This document shows, in pieces, positions 1 to 5,575 of a DNA stretch of 5,909 nucleotides (position 1 is the first letter of the stretch; each line of letters begins with the position of its first letter). Source of the DNA: an uncultured Saprospiraceae bacterium (GTDB lineage: Bacteria; Bacteroidota; Bacteroidia; Chitinophagales; Saprospiraceae); the NCBI GenBank assembly GCA_934699305.1, contig CAKUWM010000190.1, positions 1 to 5,909 of the forward strand, written 5' to 3'. The notes below the pieces were generated by a model. The model was not told the DNA's origin. It searched no databases and saw only the letters and a list, made by a program, of their open reading frames with translations. The translations under genes were made by a program, and so were the position numbers.

Positions 1-357
1 GTGTATTGTTTAGTAGAAGTGCTAATGTTGAAAAAAATTAGTAGGATTAAAGCATTTTCAATAAAGTCATTTAAATATTATATTATTATATGCTATGGGA
101 CTTAGTAATTATTTTAAAATTGTTACAAATATACAAATAATATTAAAATAAAACGATGACTGTATAAATAATATCTTGGTGACACAAAAGAATTTTCAAC
201 TACTAAAACTCAAATTACGTATTTGACAATAACGGAATGTGGGTTTAATTAAAGTTCAAACGGTAAATTTGCAAAAATGGGCATCCTTTCAGAATTAATA
301 CCGAGAAAAGAAAATGCCATATAGTACTTTCATTCTAATAATTGTACCTCATTTTCC
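1..357. other. AT-rich intergenic region upstream of the CYTH gene
   Basis: This stretch is very AT-rich and has frequent stops in all frames. On the minus strand a short frame stays open from about position 75 to the window edge, but it has no Met and no recognisable motif, so I do not call a gene. A TAAATTTG at 264-271 matches the Bacteroidota -7 element (TAnnTTTG) and would give a leader of about 80 nt for the gene at 358. No TTG lies 19-23 nt upstream of it, so the promoter is only half supported. On the minus strand, 126-133 reads TATATTTG, also without a -33 partner. I see no tRNA, terminator or strong inverted repeat. Confidence 0.6.
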
Positions 358-873
358 ATGAATATCAAAAATTTTGAATTTAAAGCCAGGGTCAGAGTTC
401 TGGAAAAATATGAAGAAAAACTGTGGACACAAAACCCAACTTTCCTTGGGCTGGATCATCAAATAGACACTTATTTTAAAGCGCCTTACGGAAGGTTAAA
501 ACTTAGAGAAGGGGACATCGAAAATGCGCTCATACAATACGAGAGAGAAGATAGTGCAGGATTAAAAGAATCTCATATTATTTTGTATCAACATCAACCG
601 AGTGAGGCATTAAAATGTATTTTGATAAAACAATTTGGTATAAAAGTGATTGTCGATAAAAGCCGAAAAATATATTTTATTGACAATATAAAATTTCATT
701 TTGATAAAGTGGAAGGATTAGGCACCTACATTGAGGTAGAAGCTATTGACGCTCAAAATGTGTTTACCTTGGAAGAATTGAAGGGACAATGTTATCGGTA
801 TTTCGACTTCTTTGAGTTAAAGGAGGAAGATATGATTGACAAGTCGTATAGTGATTTGTTGTTAGAATTATGA
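358..873 (+). CDS. CYTH-domain protein, class IV adenylate cyclase (CyaB)-like
   Basis: This 171-residue protein spans a whole CYTH (triphosphate tunnel metalloenzyme) domain. The N-terminal metal-binding strand reads NFEFKAR (residues 5-11), the N-x-E-x-K-A-R form seen in CyaB-like members rather than the full ExExK motif. Next come DTYF (37-40), GRLKLRE (45-51) and YER (61-63), which supply the basic tunnel residues, then DKSRKIYF (100-107) and FDKVEGLG (115-122). The acidic EVE (126-128) supplies metal ligands, and SYSDLL (163-168) is the usual C-terminus of this subfamily. Family members make cAMP from ATP or hydrolyse organic or inorganic triphosphates; the sequence does not decide which. 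The protein is probably cytosolic, with no signal peptide. The ATG at 358 places the first motif at residue 5, as expected. The gene stands alone and converges with ald, with 61 bp between their stop codons. Confidence 0.9.
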   Translation: MNIKNFEFKARVRVLEKYEEKLWTQNPTFLGLDHQIDTYFKAPYGRLKLREGDIENALIQYEREDSAGLKESHIILYQHQPSEALKCILIKQFGIKVIVDKSRKIYFIDNIKFHFDKVEGLGTYIEVEAIDAQNVFTLEELKGQCYRYFDFFELKEEDMIDKSYSDLLLEL

Positions 874-934
874 GCGGATGCCTATATATAAGATGAATAG
901 GTAAAGTCAAAGAAACAGGCTGATATAGATTCCA

Positions 935-2137
935 TCACAATGTAGAAGTTATTAATAGATCAAGATCGGTATATTTAATTCCAAAACGATTAGCAAGATA
1001 TTGGTTAGTCAACCTGCCTTTGTAGGCATACACGCCATTGCGTAGATTGACGTGACTTAAAAGAACATTTTCAATGCGTCCGGCACTTCCGGCTTTAGCG
1101 AGGATAGGAGTAATCATATTGGAAATGGCTATCGATGCGGTACGTGGCACATTGGAGGCTATATTGGGGACACAATAATGTATTACACCATTTTTCTCAA
1201 AAGTCGGTTCGTGGTGGGAAGTTACTTTGGACGTTGCAAAGCATCCGCCCTGATCGATGCTGACATCAATGATGACGCTGCCGGCTTTCATATTGGAGAC
1301 CATTTCTTCTGTGACGATAACGGGAGTACGCCCTGCTTTACTGTGGACGGCACCTATGGCGACATCGGCATCACTCAATGCCTGGCCGAGATAGGTTGGA
1401 TTGATGGAAGAGGTATAAAGTCGCTGACCTACTCTGGCTTGGATTCGCATCAATTTATAAATATTATTGTCAAATACATAAACCGAAGCGCCCAGTCCAA
1501 GGGCTGTACGCACGGCATATTCTGCCACTACGCCGCCGCCGAGAATAACGACTTTGGCAGGAGGGACACCGGAGATACCGCCGAGGAGAACGCCAGTCCC
1601 TCCTGATGTAGCGGTAAGAAGATTAGCCGCTGTTAAGATAGCACTGATGCCGGCCATTTCTCCCATGATACGGACAAGAGGAAAGGAGCCATCATCATCC
1701 TTCATATATTCCATAGCCAGGGCTGTAACTCTTTTTTCCTTGAGTTTTTGTATATATTCGCTGTTGATGAGTGGAATCTGAAGAGGTGAAATCAATATTT
1801 GGTCGGGGTGAAAAAATTCTATTTCATCGAGTGTCGGAGGTGCGACTTTTAAAATAACATCACATTGATATACTTCTTCTATGGCAGCAGCAATCTCAGC
1901 ACCGGCTTCACTGTATTCAATATCCTGAAAGTGAGAACTAAGCCCGGCGCCGGCCTGAACGACAATACGATGATTGTTGCCTACTAAGTATGCCACAGAG
2001 GCAGGCACTAAAGCAACCCTATTTTCCATGGGCATTGTTTCTTTCAAAATACCTATAGAAAGGTTCTGACGCTTTAATCTGACTTCCAACATCTCTGCCT
2101 GTGTCAAGTGTTCTTCGAAGTAAATTGGCTTTGCCAC
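935..2137 (-). CDS. ald: Alanine dehydrogenase, Bacteroidota type
   Basis: This 400-residue protein belongs to the AlaDH/PNT family, which interconverts L-alanine and pyruvate plus ammonia using NAD(H) in the cytosol. Visible features are IGILKE (28-33), Arg40 in the substrate region, VILKV with the catalytic Lys97, an NAD-binding loop GGGVVAEY (200-207), Asp223 after the second Rossmann strand (favouring NAD over NADP), and IDQGGCF with Asp295. The His that normally acts in catalysis (His96 in the Mycobacterium enzyme) aligns with Gln120 in ISPLQIP. Bacteroidota homologues, as I recall them, also carry Gln here, so this is a subfamily trait. The third loop glycine is Ala205. The start codon is GTG; a promoter about 20 nt upstream and the usual N-terminal extension of about 25 residues in this subfamily support it. 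ATG at codon 16 is the alternative. tsaE lies 187 bp upstream on the same strand. Confidence 0.96.
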   Translation of the reverse strand: MAKPIYFEEHLTQAEMLEVRLKRQNLSIGILKETMPMENRVALVPASVAYLVGNNHRIVVQAGAGLSSHFQDIEYSEAGAEIAAAIEEVYQCDVILKVAPPTLDEIEFFHPDQILISPLQIPLINSEYIQKLKEKRVTALAMEYMKDDDGSFPLVRIMGEMAGISAILTAANLLTATSGGTGVLLGGISGVPPAKVVILGGGVVAEYAVRTALGLGASVYVFDNNIYKLMRIQARVGQRLYTSSINPTYLGQALSDADVAIGAVHSKAGRTPVIVTEEMVSNMKAGSVIIDVSIDQGGCFATSKVTSHHEPTFEKNGVIHYCVPNIASNVPRTASIAISNMITPILAKAGSAGRIENVLLSHVNLRNGVYAYKGRLTNQYLANRFGIKYTDLDLLITSTL

Positions 2138-2162
2138 TAATCGTTGATTTATATTAATAGAA

Positions 2163-2192
2163 CAAAATTATAAAAATGTTGAAGATAATCAA
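2163..2192 (-). promoter_or_regulatory. Bacteroidota-type promoter of ald
   Basis: Read on the minus strand, TTG (2192-2190) is followed by 19 nt and TAATTTTG (2170-2163). This matches the TTG-N19-TAnnTTTG consensus of the Bacteroidota primary sigma factor exactly. Transcription would begin near 2156, leaving a leader of about 20 nt before the GTG start of ald. The site lies in the tsaE-ald intergenic gap, so ald can be expressed independently of tsaE. The call rests on consensus match and position only. Confidence 0.6.
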
Positions 2193-2315
2193 TGAATAAT
2201 ACCGATTTGACTTATAAAATAGACCAATTAATGAAAAAGACATATAGGTCTATTTAACCCAAAGTCCGAATTAGCAAAATGCGAAATATGGATTAAACCA
2301 ATCATGAATAATCAT

Positions 2316-2338
2316 CTTATAGATTTATCTTAGATAAG
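2316..2338 (-). terminator. Weak imperfect hairpin at the tsaE stop codon
   Basis: CTTAT (2316-2320) pairs with ATAAG (2334-2338), and inside it AGAT (2321-2324) pairs with ATCT (2327-2330), with a three-base bulge. The hairpin spans the tsaE stop codon. It is AT-only in its outer stem and lacks a clear U-tract, so termination is doubtful; it may be a chance inverted repeat. Confidence 0.2.
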
Positions 2339-2789
2339 AATAATTAAATTTTCTAAGATGGTCGTCACCTATTTCTATGGTCATATAAGTATATTCTCCT
2401 ACAATCATTGGGATGATAAGTTCCGGCCATTCAACAATCACTAAGCTGGTGGGATCATAAATATAGTCGTCGATACCGCTATTGAGGATTTCTTCAGTCG
2501 ATTTTAAGCGATAAAGGTCCATGTGGACAATCTGCACATAGTCACCTATCGGGTTAAAGAGTTCATATTCATTACAAATAGAAAAAGTAGGACTTGAAGG
2601 CGTGGTGAGGCTCCCCATCAGCGTAGCTAAAGCTGATACAAAGGTAGTCTTGCCTGCACCCATCGGCGCATCCAGGAGCAAAACATGATTGCGTATCAGT
2701 CCATCCTGATGCTCAGCAACAGCTTGTGGCAAGCGAGTGACATCTCTTACGATAAATGAATAGTTGTCAATACTCATAGATTGGTTCAC
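2325..2789 (-). CDS. tsaE: tRNA t6A37 biosynthesis ATPase TsaE
   Basis: This protein has 154 residues, normal for TsaE, the small P-loop ATPase that resets the TsaB-TsaD complex while it attaches threonylcarbamoyl to A37 of ANN-decoding tRNAs in the cytosol. The Walker A region is APMGAGKTTF (41-50). The first glycine of GxxGxGKT is Ala41, but Gly44, Gly46, Lys47 and Thr48 are intact. The family signature SPTF follows at 66-69, then HMDLYRL (89-95) with the acidic Walker B-type Asp91, and VIVEWPE (117-123). The longest frame opens with GTG (2787-2789), but the ATG four codons later (2777) is an equally likely start. The gene follows the outer-membrane protein gene by 25 bp, suggesting an operon. 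TAATTTTG at 2796-2789 resembles a -7 element but has no TTG partner. Confidence 0.96.
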   Translation of the reverse strand: MNQSMSIDNYSFIVRDVTRLPQAVAEHQDGLIRNHVLLLDAPMGAGKTTFVSALATLMGSLTTPSSPTFSICNEYELFNPIGDYVQIVHMDLYRLKSTEEILNSGIDDYIYDPTSLVIVEWPELIIPMIVGEYTYMTIEIGDDHLRKFNYSYLR

Positions 2790-2814
2790 AAAATTATGAT
2801 ACTGTAAATTTTAA

Positions 2815-3519
2815 TTATTCTTCCGGGATGAGATTACCCCATATTCTTATGCCCAGGGAGAGTTCAAATGTATAATTGATAACTTTTTGTTCCGGAAAAA
2901 TAAATGTATTGCCTTGATAATCTTGTCCTCTAAAGCGTTCTGACCAGATTTGTTTTGATAAATCCGGTTGGAGTTGGATAGTAACAAAGCCCATGTGAAA
3001 GCCTACCGGAAAGTTGTATCCTGCCCCTACATCCAATCCATAATTAAACTTTCGTACAAAATCTGTAAATCCGATATAAGACAGTGATAGTTGCGATTTC
3101 ACTGTGTATTCGCCTCTAAGTGCCAGGTTATAAAAAAACTGATTCTTAGATCCAAAGGTCTTCCTGCCCCCTAATGCGATTCCTACATTGTGAAAAACAT
3201 TTCGAATGGTGTAGGCATCGTAATTAATCCCGTTACTTGACTGAAATGCCGGAACATGTCGGCTTGAGCCGCGTTGATGATATCCTAATTCCGCATAAAA
3301 TGCCGATGTTTTACCAGGCTCATACGATTCTACGCCTACAATACCATGATAACCCAATAAAGGCTGGGTAGAGCCAAGACCATTCCAGCGCTGGAAGCCG
3401 AGTGAAGGTCCGGCGCGAAAAGACCATATTGAATATTGAGCGCTCACCATGCTTATAGATGTAAGCAAAAAGAAACTCAAAATTAGGTGTCGCAAGCTGA
3501 AAGCACTTTTACGATACAT
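2815..3519 (-). CDS. Secreted outer-membrane beta-barrel protein (PorT/OMP_b-brl-like)
   Basis: This 234-residue protein has a clear Sec signal peptide: basic MYRKSAFSLRH, a hydrophobic stretch at 13-24, and a probable cleavage site VSA|Q after residue 27, the Ala-Gln junction common in Bacteroidota. The mature part alternates polar and hydrophobic or aromatic residues in short strands separated by Gly/Asn turns. Examples are AGPSLGFQRW (36-45), a YAELGYHQRG strand, NVGIALGGR, YGLDVGAGYNF and the C-terminal FELSLGIRIWG. This fits an 8-10 stranded barrel of the small OMP_b-brl family. Such proteins sit in the outer membrane, and specific roles are mostly unknown; nothing here assigns one. It starts with ATG and precedes tsaE by 25 bp. 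Its leader could reach back to a promoter at 3766-3795. Family placement is good; function is unknown. Confidence 0.85.
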   Translation of the reverse strand: MYRKSAFSLRHLILSFFLLTSISMVSAQYSIWSFRAGPSLGFQRWNGLGSTQPLLGYHGIVGVESYEPGKTSAFYAELGYHQRGSSRHVPAFQSSNGINYDAYTIRNVFHNVGIALGGRKTFGSKNQFFYNLALRGEYTVKSQLSLSYIGFTDFVRKFNYGLDVGAGYNFPVGFHMGFVTIQLQPDLSKQIWSERFRGQDYQGNTFIFPEQKVINYTFELSLGIRIWGNLIPEE

Positions 3520-3765
3520 TCATTAAATATTATTTGTCCAAAAAAAATACTTTGTAGAACATTATGTATAGAGAAAGGTTGATTATCCTATAAAGTTCTT
3601 TTTTACCCCAATTCAACAGCAAAGGTTTTGAAAAACCGTTTAATACTGATTATGAGGGACGTGCCGATGTACGAATCGTATCAATGGTTTCTTTAAATCA
3701 TTAGTTACGAGTCATAAATCGATTCCCCATTATTCTAAAATTGCATTTGGGTTTAAGTATTGGTT

Positions 3766-3795
3766 CAAAGATAATCAATTGCAAGGAAACCTCAA
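3766..3795 (-). promoter_or_regulatory. Bacteroidota-type promoter, possibly for the OMP-tsaE operon
   Basis: On the minus strand TTG (3795-3793) is followed by 19 nt and TATCTTTG (3773-3766). This is a full match to TTG-N19-TAnnTTTG with the same spacing as the ald promoter. The next gene downstream is the beta-barrel protein at 3519, so the transcript would have a leader of about 240 nt. No closer consensus promoter is visible before that gene. In AT-rich DNA such matches also arise by chance. Confidence 0.38.
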
Positions 3796-3820
3796 TAATA
3801 CCGCAGAAAAACGTAGGCAA

Positions 3821-3832
3821 TTTTCATGAAAA
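3821..3832. repeat. 12-bp perfect palindrome
   Basis: TTTTCATGAAAA reads the same on both strands and lies 40 bp beyond the stop codon of the HD-domain gene, about 25 bp upstream of the promoter-like site at 3766-3795. It could be an operator half-site pair or a weak transcript end, or chance in AT-rich DNA. Confidence 0.2.
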
Positions 3833-3872
3833 ATATTGAAATGTCAGTGAAAATGACTCCAAAATGTTCGTA

Positions 3873-4463
3873 TTAATGTTGGGTTTCGTTCAATTGTGTT
3901 TCAAGAGAGGACAAATATTCTTGTTTACCGGGTTCCAAATGGGTGATACCATAGGAGGAATAAAAGTGATGCGATTTGAGAAAATTGATTTGAGTGTGGA
4001 TCCAGCTTTCTTCGGTGAGAGTGGAATTAAAATGTTTCAATTCGTTGAAAAGGTCAGTAGATCTTTTTTTAGCTAACGTAGTGCCCAGATATGCCACATC
4101 AGCATCCATTAATATCCTGCTCAATACACCGGCAGGGGCATTCGGCAGCTTAGTATTCATAATCAAATCGGTTATTTTCTTAATTTCTTCTGATGTATAT
4201 CCAAATTCAAACAAATGTTTTTCACACAATTGACAGCTAGCTTCTTCATGGTCCTTGTAGGTCGATATAAAACCCGTATCATGCCATAGAGCAGCAGTCA
4301 TGAGAAGTTCCAGATCATGTTTTTCAATATCTTCATTACACCCGATAAATACTGCATTGGCCAATACATTACAAGTGTGCAAGGTGTTGTGATAATAGAA
4401 ATAATGGGGAAGGCTATCCAGGTATTTGATAACCAAAGCTTTCATTTGTATTTTATTTCGCAT
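3873..4463 (-). CDS. HD-domain metal-dependent phosphohydrolase
   Basis: This 196-residue protein is a single HD domain. Metal-binding residues appear in order: YHNTLHT with His25 and His29 (24-30), the HD dyad in ALWHDTGF (58-65, His61-Asp62), DHEEAS with His72 (71-76), and MDADVAYLG with Asp120/Asp122 (119-127). The closing QINFLKSH (158-165) and EPGKQEYL are typical of this small HD subfamily, which in Bacteroidota also occurs next to or fused with nucleotidyl cyclase or signalling domains (from memory). Members hydrolyse phosphate esters, often of nucleotides; the substrate cannot be told here. The protein is probably cytosolic. The first ATG (4461-4463) overlaps the stop codon of the upstream yitT-like gene by 11 bp. 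A second ATG at 4445 lies just after that stop, so translational coupling is likely either way. Confidence 0.92.
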   Translation of the reverse strand: MRNKIQMKALVIKYLDSLPHYFYYHNTLHTCNVLANAVFIGCNEDIEKHDLELLMTAALWHDTGFISTYKDHEEASCQLCEKHLFEFGYTSEEIKKITDLIMNTKLPNAPAGVLSRILMDADVAYLGTTLAKKRSTDLFNELKHFNSTLTEESWIHTQINFLKSHHFYSSYGITHLEPGKQEYLSSLETQLNETQH

Positions 4464-5349
4464 GAGCCTTGTGTTTTAATATGCCGCCTGCTGCTTCGTT
4501 GATGCTTTGGACGAAAATAAAAGCTTTTGGATCAATTTCCAGCAGAGATTCTTGAAGTTGCTTTACTTCCAGTCGGGTGACAATTGTAACAATAATATCG
4601 ACATCCGTCCTTACTTCAAAACTGCCGGGCAAATAACCTCTTTCACCTTTATATACGGTGATTCCTTTTTTCTTTTGGTTGACTAAATAGTCTTTAATGG
4701 CTTCATCATCAGAAGAAATAATATTCATAGCTGTAAACTGTTCTATACCATCGACGACATAGTCTGTTGCTTTAGAAGCCGTAAAATAAGTAATGATGGA
4801 ATACATTGCCGTCTCAATACCAAATTGCAATGCAGCCATCCCAAAGATGATTGTATTAATCATCAAAATTATCTCCGCATTAGAAAAGCCGGTTCGCCGT
4901 CGTGTAAACACAGCGATTACTTCTGCACCATCGATCACTCCTCCACTTCGGATGACTAAGCCTACACCGATTCCCATGAAAACTCCACCAAATATGGCTA
5001 TCAAAAGCTTATCAGATGTAACCGGATTGATATCAATGAAAATTAATCCGATGGATAGCAAGATAACGGCAATAGCTGTCTGCATGGCGAATGTCTTCCC
5101 TATTCTACGATACCCCAAATAGACAAAAAAAGAGTTCAAGATAATAACAGGAATACTTATATTGATGTGAAAAATCTCGTGAATTAGAATAGATATACCC
5201 GTAATTCCTCCATCCAGGAAGCGGTTGGGAATCATAAATCCCTTCATCGCAAAAACAGCCAATGATGTTCCAATCAGTGTAATAAGCAGGTTACCCGGAT
5301 TTGCAATTTTTTTCCAATCTACCTTGTCAATTAATTTACTTTCAGTCAT
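4453..5349 (-). CDS. YitT family membrane protein (YitT_membrane + DUF2179)
   Basis: This is an integral inner-membrane protein of about 298 residues from the ATG at 5349. A TTG-initiated form from 5376 adds nine residues (307 total, numbering used here) but is less likely because the ATG gives the usual short N-terminus. Hydrophobic segments lie near 29-48, 63-88, 97-116, 123-143 and 168-190. The family motif FLDGGITGIS (53-62) and the repeat-like GGVIDGAEVIAV (145-156) are both clear. The C-terminal cytosolic DUF2179 domain runs from about 211 to 295, including GITVYKGERGYL and a DVDIIVTIVTR strand. Length is normal and the gene looks intact. The family is widespread but its transported or sensed substrate is unknown. 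It is probably cotranscribed with the overlapping HD-domain gene downstream. Immediately upstream is a broken response-regulator gene whose frame overlaps this start by 8 nt. Confidence 0.94.
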   Translation of the reverse strand: MTESKLIDKVDWKKIANPGNLLITLIGTSLAVFAMKGFMIPNRFLDGGITGISILIHEIFHINISIPVIILNSFFVYLGYRRIGKTFAMQTAIAVILLSIGLIFIDINPVTSDKLLIAIFGGVFMGIGVGLVIRSGGVIDGAEVIAVFTRRRTGFSNAEIILMINTIIFGMAALQFGIETAMYSIITYFTASKATDYVVDGIEQFTAMNIISSDDEAIKDYLVNQKKKGITVYKGERGYLPGSFEVRTDVDIIVTIVTRLEVKQLQESLLEIDPKAFIFVQSINEAAGGILKHKAHAK

Positions 5350-5575
5350 TATAAATATTAAATTTCGGGTTTTCAATCGTTACATCCATCCACGGCATAT
5401 TGATATCTGAAAGAATCAATACAAGCTCATGATTATGCTCGTCCAGAACTTCAAGTGCTTGAGATGCGGATGATGCACAATAAAATTCCATAACACCCGA
5501 GTGAATCTCCGCCCTAAATTCATGTAAAAATAATGGTTGCATATTTATTTCATCCTCTATTGCTAATATTTTCAA
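5342..5575 (-). pseudogene. Truncated response-regulator receiver domain
   Basis: The 77-residue frame begins like a CheY-type receiver: MKILAIEDE with acidic Asp8/Glu9 (1-9), a central region with SASQALEVL, then VLILSDINMP with the phospho-acceptor Asp57 (52-61). A normal domain continues GMDG and about 60 more residues carrying the conserved Thr/Ser and Lys. Here homology ends at PWMD (61-64, about position 5384), with Trp62 in place of the usual Gly. The last 13 residues, VTIENPKFNIYND, are simply the leader of the yitT-like gene read in frame. Alpha3 to alpha5 and any output domain are missing, so it cannot work as a phospho-switch. The start codon is TTG, directly after an in-frame stop two codons upstream. 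The best reading is the left end of a deleted regulator gene, perhaps one with a C-terminal output domain. Confidence 0.8.

Larger units (their letters stand above)
3520..3872. other. 353-bp gap: possible coding remnant and leader region
   Basis: No intact gene lies here. On the plus strand a stop-to-stop frame beginning near 3594 carries residues such as KGFEKPFNTDYEGRADVRI and stops at a TAG near 3687. An overlapping frame then stays open to a TGA near 3830, reading FKSLVTSHKSIPHYSK and then GFKYWFKDNQLQGNL. Joined by one frameshift near 3670 they give about 75 residues of protein-like composition with regular aromatics, which could be the decayed C-terminal end of a gene. I do not recognise the family. 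The TTTTCATGAAAA palindrome at 3821-3832 ends this stretch. On the minus strand the same gap would be the leader of the beta-barrel gene. Confidence 0.3.

Noticed and set aside
1..75. Minus-strand frame open to the window edge as a partial gene
   Set aside because: About 25 codons of low-complexity AT-rich sequence with no Met and no recognisable motif.
881..901. CCTAT...ATAGG inverted repeat between the convergent CYTH and ald genes as a bidirectional terminator
   Set aside because: Only a 5-bp stem with an 11-nt loop and no T-tract; too weak to call.
1178..1781. Two plus-strand open frames inside ald (1178-1606 and 1554-1781)
   Set aside because: They lie antisense to a fully conserved alanine dehydrogenase and show no motif of their own.
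2789..2796. TAATTTTG just upstream of tsaE as a separate promoter
   Set aside because: It matches the -7 element and is identical to the ald one, but no TTG lies 19-23 nt upstream, and it overlaps the possible GTG start.
3864..4502. Plus-strand frames across the HD-domain gene
   Set aside because: The minus strand carries all HD motifs in order in one frame, so the opposite frames are shadows.
4862..4869. TAATTTTG on the minus strand inside the YitT gene as an internal promoter
   Set aside because: No -33 partner, and it lies in conserved coding sequence far from the next start.
4793..5122. Plus-strand 109-codon frame inside the YitT gene
   Set aside because: It is antisense to well-conserved membrane segments, and its composition reflects the reverse complement of hydrophobic codons.
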